Assembly (NCBI RefSeq): GCF_901875575.1 | Contig: NZ_CABFMF010000066.1 | Span: 6,095-70,094 of the forward strand | Length of the DNA stretch: 64,000 nucleotides | Direction of reading: 5' to 3' | Origin: an uncultured Streptococcus sp. | Lineage (GTDB): Bacteria > Bacillota > Bacilli > Lactobacillales > Streptococcaceae | In this document: positions 17,928-26,708 of the stretch, piece by piece | Numbering within the stretch: the stretch's first letter is position 1 | Layout: every line of letters starts with the position of its first letter | Notes under the pieces: model-generated | Databases searched by the model: none | Seen by the model: only the letters and a program-made list of their open reading frames with translations | Told to the model about the DNA's origin: nothing | Program-made: the position numbers and the translations under genes

Positions 17928-18530
17928 ATGAAAAGAATAATTCCAGTTTATATATTCCAACAAGTAAATGTCCTATTGGTATCCTTATACTTACTGAAAT
18001 TTCTTTGTATCGGTGAGTTAACTATACTACAGATTATCTATGGAGCGTCGCTCATTTCTTTTTTATGGATGTATGGTCAACGAAAACAAGTGGCCAAGGT
18101 CAATATGGAAACTAGGATAAAGTGGATTGGTATTGGATTCGTTAGCCTACTGATTATCAGTCTATATTTTAGTCTGATTCATGCTCAAGAAAGCACAAAT
18201 CAAGCAAACTTAATTGGGCTTCAACATCAAGTTCCTTGGTTTTCATTTTTATTGTTCTTAATCAATGCGAGTATGGTTGAAGAATTTTTGTATAGAGAAA
18301 TTTTATGGAACTTGGTTAGAAAATTAGATATTCGAGTTGCTTTGACAAGTGTTTTATTTGCCTTAGCTCATCATCCAGGAACCATTCTAGCTTGGTGTTT
18401 ATATGTTTCATTGGGAATGTTTTTAGGGATGGTACGCTATAAATCGGACTTGTGGGGCAGTATGGGGCTACATTTAGTGTGGAACCTACTAGTTTATAGT
18501 TTGCTGCTTTTTAATAAAAACAAAGTATAA
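17928..18530 (+). CDS. CPBP family intramembrane metalloprotease
   Basis: 200-residue polytopic membrane protein with the CPBP (CAAX protease/bacteriocin-processing) motifs: EEFLYRE near residue 125 supplying the glutamates and FALAHHPG near residue 146 supplying the first histidine; a later HLVWN supplies the other. Members are often linked to bacteriocin immunity or peptide processing in lactic acid bacteria. It belongs to the rumA-proximal block; the Tn916 end begins immediately downstream. Confidence 0.75.
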   Translation: MKRIIPVYIFQQVNVLLVSLYLLKFLCIGELTILQIIYGASLISFLWMYGQRKQVAKVNMETRIKWIGIGFVSLLIISLYFSLIHAQESTNQANLIGLQHQVPWFSFLLFLINASMVEEFLYREILWNLVRKLDIRVALTSVLFALAHHPGTILAWCLYVSLGMFLGMVRYKSDLWGSMGLHLVWNLLVYSLLLFNKNKV

Positions 18531-18657
18531 ATTTCTAATTATCTTTTTATATTTTCTTAAATGCTCGTAAAGCCTTATTCTATGTGCTTTCGAGTATTTT
18601 TACTGTAGGAAGATACTTCACGTTTCTTTGCATATTTCCTCATGTCTTAGCTGTCAG

Positions 18658-18679
18658 AAGTGGTAAATAAGTAGTAAAT
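18658..18679. repeat. Tandem 11-bp DR2-type Int arm-binding sites
   Basis: AAGTGGTAAAT (18658-18668) is followed directly by AAGTAGTAAAT (18669-18679). These match the direct repeats near Tn916 ends bound by the Int N-terminal domain. They lie between int and the element terminus, as in Tn916. Confidence 0.75.
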
Positions 18680-18691
18680 TCATTTGTACTA

Positions 18692-19909
18692 CTAAGCAAC
18701 AAGACGCTCCTGTTGCTTCTCTTTATTCAAGCGTTTCATTTCTGCCATTGCAGAATCGAATGTTGCATGTGCGTAATAGTTCAGCGTCATGGCTATATTA
18801 GCATGTCCCATAATGTACTGTAATGCCTTTGGATTCATTCCTGCATTTGCATAGTTGGTACAGAATGTATGTCGCAAACTATGTGGAGTGATGTGTGGCA
18901 ATTTATCCTCGTTATACTTATTGTATTTCTTAACAAGACCTTTCATCATGCCGTTGTAATCACTTGCCACTTTTGGATAGTTCTTTCTATTAAGAAAGAG
19001 GAAATCACTATATCCATCAATCTCAACACGCTTATCATTCTTTCGATTCGCTAACACTCGCTTAAATGCTTGATAGGCTTCTTCAACCATAGGAACTTGA
19101 CGTTCGCCACTTTTGGTCTTTGGTGTTTCAATGTAGTACCCAATTTCAGTATCTCTCAATAGCTGATGGTCTATATTGACAAGACGATTCTCAAAATCTA
19201 AATCTGGAAGTGTCAAACCACCAAACTCTGAAATACGAAGACCTGTTTTTAAGAGTATCAGAATTTCATCATAATTTTTGCTGTAGGTTTTATCAGCTTT
19301 TGCAAAGGCTAACAGTTTTTCTTCCTGTTCTTCTGTTAGTACGGTCTTAGGGACAGTATCATCATCAAGAACTGCTTTCAGTTGAAAGTCAAATGGATTC
19401 TTCCGAACACAATCATCTTGTATAGCAATATAGAATGAAGCCTTTAAAGAACGTTTGTAGTTATTGATGGTTTGATAAGCATAACCATTTTCACTCATTC
19501 TAATAGCCCATTCTTTAGCGTCTGATGGCTTAATACTGTCAATACTTCTTACACCTAACTTGTCTTTCTTCAAAATATCCATAAGATATTTGCGTCCAGT
19601 TTCAGTGTTTTTTCTAACCTTTGGTCTTTGAGCGTTCTGTTTTGCGTAAAGCTGGCAGAGTGTCATTTTCTTTCCTACAACATCAATACCATCATGAATG
19701 TCTTTCTGTAACTCTGCGATTTTCTCTCTAAGTGAGATACAATCACGCTTTCCTGCTGGTACTCGGTCTGTAGCCACAAGTTTCCACGAGTAAACAAATT
19801 GCGGTTCTCCAAATGAATCTATATATTTGTATAAGTATCTTCCGTCTTTTCGTTGGCTCTCTCCAGTCTTTAAGATTCGACCTTTATTGTCACGTCTTTT
19901 TTCTGACAT
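18692..19909 (-). CDS. int: Tn916-type tyrosine integrase
   Basis: 405 residues, the exact family size. The N-terminal arm-binding domain starts MSEKRRDNKGR; catalytic residues are visible in order: Arg in TGLRISEFG, Lys region, HSLRH with His and Arg, GHANIAM His, and NYYAHA with the nucleophile Tyr. Catalyses excision and integration of Tn916-like elements with Xis. The gene appears intact although the far end of its element is lost, so it could act only in trans. xis lies directly upstream on the same strand. Confidence 0.97.
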   Translation of the reverse strand: MSEKRRDNKGRILKTGESQRKDGRYLYKYIDSFGEPQFVYSWKLVATDRVPAGKRDCISLREKIAELQKDIHDGIDVVGKKMTLCQLYAKQNAQRPKVRKNTETGRKYLMDILKKDKLGVRSIDSIKPSDAKEWAIRMSENGYAYQTINNYKRSLKASFYIAIQDDCVRKNPFDFQLKAVLDDDTVPKTVLTEEQEEKLLAFAKADKTYSKNYDEILILLKTGLRISEFGGLTLPDLDFENRLVNIDHQLLRDTEIGYYIETPKTKSGERQVPMVEEAYQAFKRVLANRKNDKRVEIDGYSDFLFLNRKNYPKVASDYNGMMKGLVKKYNKYNEDKLPHITPHSLRHTFCTNYANAGMNPKALQYIMGHANIAMTLNYYAHATFDSAMAEMKRLNKEKQQERLVA

Positions 19910-19990
19910 GGCATTTGCTCCTTTCCTTTATGGAAAGAGCCTTGATACGACTTAATACTATTTTATCATATACAAGACCCTTTGGCGACG

Positions 19991-20194
19991 CTAGATTGCG
20001 TCCAATGTATCTATAATTTTTTCAAATTGTTTTCGTTTAATCTGAATACGATTGCCATTCATAATCAGCCAATTTGCATTTTTATTTTCCTCTGCCAAGC
20101 GTCGTAGCTTGTTTTCGCCAATACGAAAATATTTTGACGCTTCTTCAATGGTTAGGGTATAACGTTCCCAAATAGGAATGTCAGTCTGCTTCAT
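19991..20194 (-). CDS. xis: Excisionase
   Basis: 67-residue protein with the Tn916 Xis fold signature: [31 protein letters not shown], a winged-helix MerR-like DNA-binding motif. Stimulates excision with Int. RBS AAGGAGG lies before the ATG. It ends 81 bp from the int start. Confidence 0.95.
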
Positions 20195-20654
20195 AAAATC
20201 CTCCTTTCCAAATCACTTATTTGGATTTCATAAAAGTTGTTTTACCAGCAATCGAACAGCTTTAGCAAAGCTCACGGGAGTTCCACCCCTGCATGGTTCT
20301 CATGTAGCCATACTCATTGCCTGCGACGGTTTTATCACGCTCGGACTATTGACTGTATGGGAGTATCATTATCACGATAAGAATGTCGTTGCAGGCAATC
20401 CTGCTAAAGATTGCTTCTCGGATCACTAACATGAATCGCTCGCTATCTTTATAAGATAGGTCATGGCGGTTAGTTCCGTTGGCTCTTTTCTTATCGAAAC
20501 GTATTCGATTACTTTTATTCAGTTTTCAAAGAACAATGGCTCGTTAGCCTATCAAAACACATTGAAAGCTCAATATGCTTTGGTGGAATAACAAACCTCC
20601 CTGTTCGGGAAGCGTGGAATGGTTTAGCACGCTTCCACGAAAGGAGAGAGGATA
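20195..20654. other. Tn916 intergenic control region between orf8 and xis
   Basis: No convincing gene. It contains a hairpin near 20207-20224 (CCAAAT...ATTTGG) and a long-range inverted repeat, ATTGCCTGCGACG (20316-20328) against CGTTGCAGGCAAT (20387-20399) with one mismatch. An 83-codon frame on the plus strand crosses these structures and looks accidental. In Tn916 transcription running from the orf7 side through this area is thought to reach xis and int. Confidence 0.5.
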
Positions 20655-20885
20655 TTACTTAATTTCAAATGACAAAATCTTTGTAATCAGTCTGGTTTCC
20701 ATTCTTCCACGTAAGACTTCATCAACGACCATACTTTGATTGCCATATTCATCTTTCATAAGTCGTAGGGAACGCTTCGTTATGTACCCTCTGTAATGAT
20801 GTAGAATCTGGTTAATCGCTTCGGTATCGCCATCTGTTGCCTTTACAATGAGAGGAAAGGGAATCATAGGATATTGTGTTTTCAT
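20655..20885 (-). CDS. orf8: Tn916 orf8 HTH-type conjugative transposon protein
   Basis: 76 residues (PFPLIVKATDGDTEAINQIL, ... GRMETRLITKILSFEIK), the helix-turn-helix-like domain typical of Tn916 orf8. It overlaps orf7 by 4 bp. In Tn916 the orf7-orf8 pair promotes transcription toward xis and int; it acts in regulation of excision and conjugation. Confidence 0.85.
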   Translation of the reverse strand: MKTQYPMIPFPLIVKATDGDTEAINQILHHYRGYITKRSLRLMKDEYGNQSMVVDEVLRGRMETRLITKILSFEIK

Positions 20886-21313
20886 TCTTCAAATTCCTCC
20901 ATAAACTTTTTAATTAAGGCTAGTCCACTGGTTCTATGCCGATAGACAGTAGAACGGTTCAATTTCAACAGGTCTGCAATTTCTGAATCGCTCATGTCCA
21001 TAAAGTAAAACAGCAGTAGAATTTCACGTTTCTTGTCTGGCAACTCACGTAATGCTTCACTCAACAAATCATTTTCAACGCCTACTGATAACCCATTGAG
21101 TGTAAAAATCTGAAAGTCAGTTGAATAGTTATCTGTTGTCGCAAACTGGCTAACAAGATAATCGCCAACATCCGAAAAGGACACCTCACGCTTTGCAATC
21201 CTTGAAAGATAAAGCATATAATTCTTTCGCTCGTCTTCCATAGCACGTTTACAGATATAGTCAAACTGATTTTCTATTGTGGTCTGAAAAGAAGATGGTT
21301 TCATGTTTCTCAC
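20882..21313 (-). CDS. orf7: Tn916 orf7 sigma-70-like regulator
   Basis: 143 residues with sigma-70 region 4 features near the C-terminus: LPDKKREILLLFYFMDMSDSEIADLLKLNRSTVYRHRTSGLALIKKF contains a clear HTH. The N-terminal half is diverged. RBS AAGGGGG precedes. Known from Tn916 as part of the regulatory module that links tet(M) transcription to excision. Confidence 0.85.
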   Translation of the reverse strand: MRNMKPSSFQTTIENQFDYICKRAMEDERKNYMLYLSRIAKREVSFSDVGDYLVSQFATTDNYSTDFQIFTLNGLSVGVENDLLSEALRELPDKKREILLLFYFMDMSDSEIADLLKLNRSTVYRHRTSGLALIKKFMEEFEE

Positions 21314-21808
21314 CCCCTTTCTGTCTAGGAAAGGAAGTGAGCCTTGCTCGTTTATCTCCTTTCACTCTTAGTCCCAATGTGAAAGGGGGATTTGTTGCAT
21401 TACTGATAAATAAACTTTGTAAAAAAGTTCTGAATAGCCAAAAAAGCATATAAACAGATTTATTTCTCTGTTTACATGCTTCTGTTATTCTATCTATATG
21501 ATTTATAAAACCACATTGGTGGACGTACTTATCTATTGCAGATAGACGACTTTTTTTGATAAATACTCAATGTGGGGAACTTGATTGTATGTGATATACT
21601 TCATGGCGACTTTGACCTCCAACAAACCGCCATTTGGAAGTAAGATACAATATTTTAACAGCGTAAATAGCACTACCATATAACGGTTTTTTTTATTGGC
21701 GTTTAGTAGTGCTTTTTATTAAATATAAACCTATAAACCATATAACACGTTTTTCTATACCTGTTTTTAATTCAGTAGGAACAATAAAATGTATAGAGGT
21801 GGTCTACT
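21314..21808. other. Divergent Tn916 control region between orf7 and orf9
   Basis: 495 bp without a gene. A terminator-like inverted repeat AGCACTAC (21669-21676) / GTAGTGCT (21706-21713) followed by T residues is present. Promoters for orf7 (minus) and orf9 (plus) must lie here; the exact boxes were not assigned. Confidence 0.45.
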
Positions 21809-22162
21809 ATGCGTAAAAAAGAAGATAAATATGATTTTAGAGCCTTTGGTTTAGCCATTAAAGAAGCTCGATTGAAACGAGGTTTAACTCGTGAACAAGT
21901 GGGAGCATTGATTGAAATTGACCCACGGTACTTAACTAATATTGAAAATAAAGGGCAACACCCCAGCATACAAGTTCTTTATGACCTTGTATCGTTACTT
22001 CATGTTTCCGTTGATGAATTTTTCTTACCTGCTAATAACTTGGTAAAAAGCACCCGACGATTACAGATAGAGAAATACATGGATAGCTTTACAGACAAAG
22101 AACTATCCTTAATGGAATCTTTAGCCAGCGGTATCAACGAAGCAAGAAACATCGAAGACTAA
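21809..22162 (+). CDS. orf9: Tn916 orf9 Xre-type repressor
   Basis: 117 residues with an N-terminal Xre/Cro helix-turn-helix (FGLAIKEARLKRGLTREQVGALIEIDPRYLTNIENKGQHPS, residues about 10-50). In Tn916 Orf9 is proposed to repress orf7 and so excision; it is transcribed divergently from orf7. RBS AGAGGTGG precedes the ATG. Intact. Confidence 0.9.
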   Translation: MRKKEDKYDFRAFGLAIKEARLKRGLTREQVGALIEIDPRYLTNIENKGQHPSIQVLYDLVSLLHVSVDEFFLPANNLVKSTRRLQIEKYMDSFTDKELSLMESLASGINEARNIED

Positions 22163-22187
22163 TTAAAAGAATCCATACATAACGGAA

Positions 22188-22232
22188 AGAGCCGATAAAA
22201 TGAGATTGTATTAATCTCATTTTATCGGCTCT
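22188..22232. terminator. Perfect 20-bp inverted repeat between convergent orf9 and orf6
   Basis: AGAGCCGATAAAATGAGATT (22188-22207) is exactly complementary to 22213-22232 with a five-base loop. It lies between convergent genes and can end transcription from both sides. Confidence 0.75.
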
Positions 22233-22413
22233 GCGTCTTTGCGTCTGGCTCTGTAATCACAGTTACTTTGAACTGCTTTATTTCAATTAAATTTTCTTGT
22301 CTGCATTTCGGACAATAGAGGGGGAATTTTTTTAATTCAGTATCTTCCCTTATCTTTAATCGTGTTTTATTTCCACATACAGGACATGTTGAGGCGGTAA
22401 GTTTGCTAGTCAA
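22222..22413 (-). CDS. orf6: Tn916 orf6 cysteine-rich KTR protein, 5' end replaced by mega
   Basis: 63 residues with two zinc-ribbon-like pairs CPVC and CPKC and the KTR motif (GNKTRLKIRED). In Tn916 the frame continues upstream into sequence that here lies at 27893 onward next to tet(M). The nine codons before CPVC (MTSKLTAST) are supplied by the mega left end, so this is a fusion with a new start. RBS and expression of the fused frame are uncertain. Function unknown; zinc binding is likely. Confidence 0.65.
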   Translation of the reverse strand: MTSKLTASTCPVCGNKTRLKIREDTELKKFPLYCPKCRQENLIEIKQFKVTVITEPDAKTQSR

Positions 22414-22420
22414 GGAGTAA
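22385..22420 (+). repeat. rumA 3'-end-like att scar, copy B (mega left end)
   Basis: Reads HVEAVSLLVKE-stop in the rumA frame, beginning CATGTTGAGGCGG. It coincides with the junction between Tn916 orf6 and mega, so it is the mega terminus. Copy E at 37225 is its closest match (CATGTTGAGGTGG). Confidence 0.7.
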
Positions 22421-22511
22421 AACGACGAAGATTAGCATTTACTTCCGCCCATGCGATAGCTGTCCGTGATTGACAAGTGCTAGCACGCAGACAGAACGGA
22501 GATAGCGAACC

Positions 22512-22544
22512 GCTGAGTGTGTCGCTCTGCTCGTAAAAGCTTAG
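22512..22544 (+). repeat. rumA 3'-end-like att scar, copy C (inside mega left end)
   Basis: Reads AECVALLVKA-stop. It lies 127 bp after copy B. Followed by GAAACCTTTGAACGAAAGGG, closely matched after copy F at 37354, and by the terminator at 22571. Confidence 0.7.
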
Positions 22545-22570
22545 AAACCTTTGAACGAAAGGGATAATGA

Positions 22571-22595
22571 AAGCCTTGATTGCAAGGCTTTTTGC
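22571..22595 (+). terminator. Terminator-like hairpin after att copy C
   Basis: AAGCCTTG pairs with CAAGGCTT over a 4-base loop, followed by TTTGC. Very similar hairpins occur after att copy H (about 45733) and at about 49460. Confidence 0.6.
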
Positions 22596-22934
22596 TTTAT
22601 GGTGGGTAAGTATCAGAGTGAGAAAATTTTTGGAATGAGTAGAAGTGATAGCTAGAAATTATCAGTTTCTATTTCCATTTACCCTGTGGGTACGTGTTTG
22701 TTTCCATTGACAAGGAGTTTGTGGGAATAGAAATGTACCCACCTTGTTTGAATCAAGTGAAGTGTAGTTGAAGGAAATCTGTTGAAAGCAATACTTCATT
22801 TTACCGAATAAGTAATAATTTAGGCAACTTCAAATCGATTAAAAAAAACTATTTTAAAGGTTAAGAGTAGACAAAAATTGTCCACTCTTTTTTGCAAACT
22901 CAATTTATCAATAAATGAAATGAGGGAATGTAAA

Positions 22935-23105
22935 ATGAAATATTTTGAGGTTGAGTTAGAAAATCCTGATGAATTTTTAAAACTACAAACAGAAGATTTT
23001 GTGAAAGCTAATCGCTTGCTACTAAGGAAGATAATCCAGAGCGTTACAGTCTATGAAGAAAACTTCGTCATATCCTTTAAATCTGGCATCGAATTGGAAG
23101 TATGA
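22935..23105 (+). pseudogene. C-terminal remnant of a large serine recombinase
   Basis: The last 30 residues (LLLRKIIQSVTVYEENFVISFKSGIELEV) have the closing pattern of large serine recombinases: conserved LI..V..I.VY, then a basic/aromatic beta pair F.F..G.E.EV. Only about 56 residues remain from ATG 22935. No resolvase catalytic domain is present. It suggests that mega descends from an element moved by a serine integrase, which would account for the rumA-like terminus. Confidence 0.55.
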
Positions 23106-23127
23106 GTCTCATTCCATAACTTTTATA

Positions 23128-23156
23128 TTGAACATATCATCTTTTTGTGTTATACT
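23128..23156 (+). promoter_or_regulatory. mef(E)/msr(D) promoter
   Basis: TTGAAC (23128-23133) and TATACT (23151-23156) are separated by 17 bp. The transcript would carry the leader peptide at 23197 and its attenuator before mef(E). Confidence 0.65.
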
Positions 23157-23196
23157 ATAAATTGATATAAACAAAGATGTAGGAGGAACCGAAACT

Positions 23197-23223
23197 ATGA
23201 CAGCCTCAATGCGTTTAAGATAA
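23197..23223 (+). CDS. mef(E) leader peptide (macrolide-sensing)
   Basis: ATG 23197 encodes MTASMRLR and stops at TAA 23221, with RBS AGGAGGA at 23181. It is the known mega leader peptide; macrolide-stalled ribosomes on it prevent formation of the downstream terminator (transcriptional anti-attenuation). Confidence 0.88.
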   Translation: MTASMRLR

Positions 23224-23232
23224 GCTGGCAAT

Positions 23233-23270
23233 AAAAAAAGCAGAATCTATACCCGATGATAGGCTTTTTT
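23233..23270 (+). promoter_or_regulatory. Transcription attenuator before mef(E)
   Basis: AAAAAAGC and GCTTTTTT arms, with an inner CTAT/ATAG pair, form a terminator hairpin ending in T residues. It lies 10 bp after the leader peptide stop, the position expected for macrolide-controlled attenuation. The 267-bp stretch from here to mef(E) contains no other gene. Confidence 0.75.
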
Positions 23271-23490
23271 GTTGTGCTTATTTATACGATATTGAGCATT
23301 CATTAGTTACGGTGAGGATATTGGTTATTTAACTATACCTTTATTTAACTATGTCTTTAATATGAATGTTTCCAAATTGTATGTATGCAGACCAAAAGCC
23401 ACATTGTGGGGTTTGGCCTGCATTTTTTATTGCCTAGAATGCTATTCAAAATAGAAATTCAAGCAAAATAATATGCAGGAGATAATATAA

Positions 23491-24708
23491 ATGGAAAAAT
23501 ACAACAATTGGAAACGAAAATTTTATGCAATATGGGCAGGGCAAGCAGTATCATTAATCACTAGTGCCATCCTGCAAATGGCGATTATTTTTTACCTTAC
23601 AGAAAAAACAGGATCTGCGATGGTCTTGTCTATGGCTTCATTAGTAGGTTTTTTACCCTATGCGATTTTGGGACCTGCCATTGGTGTGCTAGTGGATCGT
23701 CATGATAGGAAGAAGATAATGATTGGTGCCGATTTAATTATCGCAGCAGCTGGTGCAGTGCTTGCTATTGTTGCATTCTGTATGGAGCTACCTGTCTGGA
23801 TGATTATGATAGTATTGTTTATCCGTAGCATTGGAACAGCTTTTCATACCCCAGCACTCAATGCGGTTACACCACTTTTAGTACCAGAAGAACAGCTAAC
23901 GAAATGCGCAGGCTATAGTCAGTCTTTGCAGTCTATAAGCTATATTGTTAGTCCGGCAGTTGCAGCACTCTTATACTCCGTTTGGGATTTAAATGCTATT
24001 ATTGCCATCGACGTATTGGGTGCTGTGATTGCATCTATTACGGTAGCAATTGTACGTATACCTAAGCTGGGTAATCAAGTGCAAAGTTTAGAACCAAATT
24101 TCATAAGGGAGATGAAAGAAGGAGTTGTGGTTCTGAGACAAAACAAAGGATTGTTTGCCTTATTACTCTTAGGAACACTATATACTTTTGTTTATATGCC
24201 AATCAATGCACTATTTCCTTTAATAAGCATGGAACACTTTAATGGAACGCCTGTGCATATTTCTATTACGGAAATTTCCTTTGCATTTGGGATGCTAGCA
24301 GGAGGCTTATTATTAGGAAGATTAGGGGGCTTCGAAAAGCATGTATTACTAATAACAAGTTCATTTTTTATAATGGGGACCAGTTTAGCCGTTTCGGGAA
24401 TACTTCCTCCAAATGGATTTGTAATATTCGTAGTTTGCTGTGCAATAATGGGGCTTTCGGTGCCATTTTATAGCGGTGTGCAAACAGCTCTTTTTCAGGA
24501 GAAAATTAAGCCTGAATATTTAGGACGTGTATTTTCTTTGATCGGAAGTATCATGTCACTTGCTATGCCAATTGGGTTAATTCTTTCTGGATTCTTTGCT
24601 GATAAAATCGGTGTAAATCATTGGTTTTTACTATCAGGTATTTTAATTATTGGCATTGCTATAGTTTGCCAAATGATAACTGAGGTTAGAAAATTAGATT
24701 TAAAATAA
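23491..24708 (+). CDS. mef(E): Macrolide efflux protein Mef(E), MFS
   Basis: 405-residue major facilitator with 12 predicted membrane segments; GVLVDRHDRKK in the loop after helix 2 is the MFS loop motif. It exports 14- and 15-membered macrolides by proton antiport, conferring the M phenotype with Msr(D). Assigned mef(E) rather than mef(A) because it is within mega. Followed by msr(D) after the second leader. RBS GCAGGAG precedes the ATG. Intact. Confidence 0.95.
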   Translation: MEKYNNWKRKFYAIWAGQAVSLITSAILQMAIIFYLTEKTGSAMVLSMASLVGFLPYAILGPAIGVLVDRHDRKKIMIGADLIIAAAGAVLAIVAFCMELPVWMIMIVLFIRSIGTAFHTPALNAVTPLLVPEEQLTKCAGYSQSLQSISYIVSPAVAALLYSVWDLNAIIAIDVLGAVIASITVAIVRIPKLGNQVQSLEPNFIREMKEGVVVLRQNKGLFALLLLGTLYTFVYMPINALFPLISMEHFNGTPVHISITEISFAFGMLAGGLLLGRLGGFEKHVLLITSSFFIMGTSLAVSGILPPNGFVIFVVCCAIMGLSVPFYSGVQTALFQEKIKPEYLGRVFSLIGSIMSLAMPIGLILSGFFADKIGVNHWFLLSGILIIGIAIVCQMITEVRKLDLK

Positions 24709-24728
24709 ACAATATTGGAGGAATATTT

Positions 24729-24749
24729 ATGTATCTTATTTTCATGTAA
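24729..24749 (+). CDS. msr(D) leader peptide
   Basis: ATG 24729 after TTGGAGGAA encodes MYLIFM-stop. This hexapeptide is the published msrD leader peptide on which ribosomes stall in the presence of macrolides to allow msr(D) expression. Confidence 0.88.
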   Translation: MYLIFM

Positions 24750-24766
24750 CTCTTCCTGCTAAAATC

Positions 24767-24782
24767 GCAGGGTTTTCCCTGC
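24767..24782 (+). promoter_or_regulatory. Hairpin between msr(D) leader and msr(D)
   Basis: GCAGGG (24767-24772) and CCCTGC (24777-24782) form a tight stem just downstream of the leader stop. It likely works as the attenuator that the stalled ribosome overrides. Further downstream arms may form alternative pairs. Confidence 0.6.
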
Positions 24783-24827
24783 ATACAAGCAAATGAAAGC
24801 ATGCGATTATAGACAGGAGGAAATGTT

Positions 24828-26291
24828 ATGGAATTAATATTAAAAGCAAAAGACATTCGTGTGGAATTCAAAGGACGCGATGTTTTAGATATAAATGAAT
24901 TAGAAGTATATGATTATGACCGTATTGGTTTAGTAGGAGCAAATGGTGCTGGAAAAAGCACTTTACTCAGGGTACTTTTAGGAGAATTAACTCCCCCAGG
25001 ATGTAAAATGAATCGTCTGGGTGAACTTGCCTATATTCCCCAGTTGGACGAAGTAACTCTGCAGGAGGAAAAAGATTTTGCACTTGTAGGCAAGCTAGGT
25101 GTTGAGCAATTAAATATACAGACTATGAGCGGTGGTGAAGAAACAAGGCTTAAAATAGCACAGGCCTTATCGGCACAGGTTCATGGTATTTTAGCGGATG
25201 AACCTACGAGCCATTTAGACCGTGAAGGAATTGATTTTCTAATAGGACAGCTAAAATATTTTACAGGTGCACTGTTAGTTATTAGCCATGACCGCTATTT
25301 TCTTGATGAAATAGTAGATAAAATATGGGAACTGAAAGATGGCAAAATCACTGAGTATTGGGGAAACTATTCTGATTATCTTCGTCAGAAAGAGGAAGAA
25401 CGTAAGAGCCAAGCTGCAGAATACGAACAATTTATTGCGGAACGTGCCCGATTGGAAAGGGCTGCGGAGGAAAAGCGAAAACAGGCTCGTAAAATAGAAC
25501 AGAAGGCAAAAGGTTCTTCAAAGAAAAAAAGTACTGAAGACGGAGGGCGTTTAGCTCATCAAAAATCAATAGGAAGTAAGGAAAAAAAGATGTATAATGC
25601 TGCTAAAACCCTAGAGCACAGGATTGCGGCCTTAGGAAAAGTAGAAGCTCCGGAAGGCATTCGCAGAATTCGTTTCAGGCAAAGTAAAGCATTGGAGCTC
25701 CATAATCCATACCCTATAGTCGGTGCAGAAATTAATAAAGTATTTGGGGATAAGGCTCTGTTTGAAAATGCATCTTTTCAAATTCCGTTAGGAGCAAAAG
25801 TGGCGTTAACTGGTGGTAATGGAATCGGAAAAACAACTTTAATCCAAATGATCTTAAACCATGAAGAAGGAATTTCTATTTCGCCTAAGGCAAAAATAGG
25901 TTACTTTGCACAGAATGGTTACAAGTACAACAGTAATCAGAATGTTATGGAGTTTATGCAGAAGGATTGTGACTACAATATATCAGAAATTCGTTCAGTG
26001 CTAGCATCTATGGGGTTCAAACAGAACGATATTGGAAAAAGTTTATCTGTTTTAAGCGGTGGAGAAATTATAAAATTGTTGCTTGCTAAAATGCTCATGG
26101 GTAGATATAACATCCTAATAATGGATGAACCCAGTAACTTCCTTGACATACCAAGTTTAGAGGCTTTGGAAATACTAATGAAGGAGTACACCGGAACTAT
26201 CGTGTTTATCACCCACGATAAACGATTACTCGAAAATGTAGCAGATGTAGTTTATGAAATTAGAGATAAGAAAATAAATCTGAAACATTAA
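24828..26291 (+). CDS. msr(D): ABC-F ribosomal protection protein Msr(D)
   Basis: 487 residues, two ATP-binding cassettes and no membrane segments. Walker [10 protein letters not shown] (about 38) and GGNGIGKTT (about 330), signature MSGGEETR and LSGGEIIK, Walker [10 protein letters not shown] and MDEPSNFLD. The basic linker between the cassettes ([21 protein letters not shown]) contains the antibiotic resistance domain region. Frees the ribosome from macrolides. Also called mel. Co-transcribed with mef(E). Confidence 0.95.
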
Positions 26292-26408
26292 ATTTAAGGT
26301 AGTCGCTGATCAGTATAGTCTGTTCTGGTTGGCGACTCCATTGTTAAAGAGTATAAAGACTTTAGATTTTATGAATATTAAAAATAGGAACAGTCAATTG
26401 AACTGCTC

Positions 26409-26708
26409 CTATTTTTCTGCTAAATATATTGTAGTTTTCTTATATGTATAATGATAGATTAGCGGATTCTCATCTACGGTACTTACTTCAAATATGAAGA
26501 AGTGATCGCGGTTATCTCTGGACTTTTCCTTATTGAGGACAAAGTAATTCTTACGTGAAGTCGCCATTGTTTTTAGGATATCATCAGTTAGGAAGGTCAA
26601 TGGAATATTCATGTTAGAGTAGCGGTAGAAGTCACGTTCAAAATCTTGGTAGCTCTCGCTATAATAGTCCATTTGTAGGTGATTACGCTGAAACTCAAGC
26701 TGATTCAT
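26409..26708 (-). CDS. DUF5960-like small protein of mega
   Basis: About 99 residues from ATG 26708, which has a strong GAGGAGG ribosome binding site; an in-frame ATG at 26732 would overlap the previous gene more. MNQLEFQRNHLQMDYYSESYQDFERDFYRYS... resembles the DUF5960 proteins encoded next to Y-family polymerase operons in streptococcal mobile elements. Function unknown. It overlaps the YolD-like gene by 14 bp. Confidence 0.55.
   Translation of the reverse strand: MNQLEFQRNHLQMDYYSESYQDFERDFYRYSNMNIPLTFLTDDILKTMATSRKNYFVLNKEKSRDNRDHFFIFEVSTVDENPLIYHYTYKKTTIYLAEK

Noticed and set aside
20178..20429. 83-codon plus-strand frame opposite xis and the Tn916 control region
   Set aside because: It runs through inverted repeats, has atypical composition and no family resemblance; better read as non-coding control sequence.
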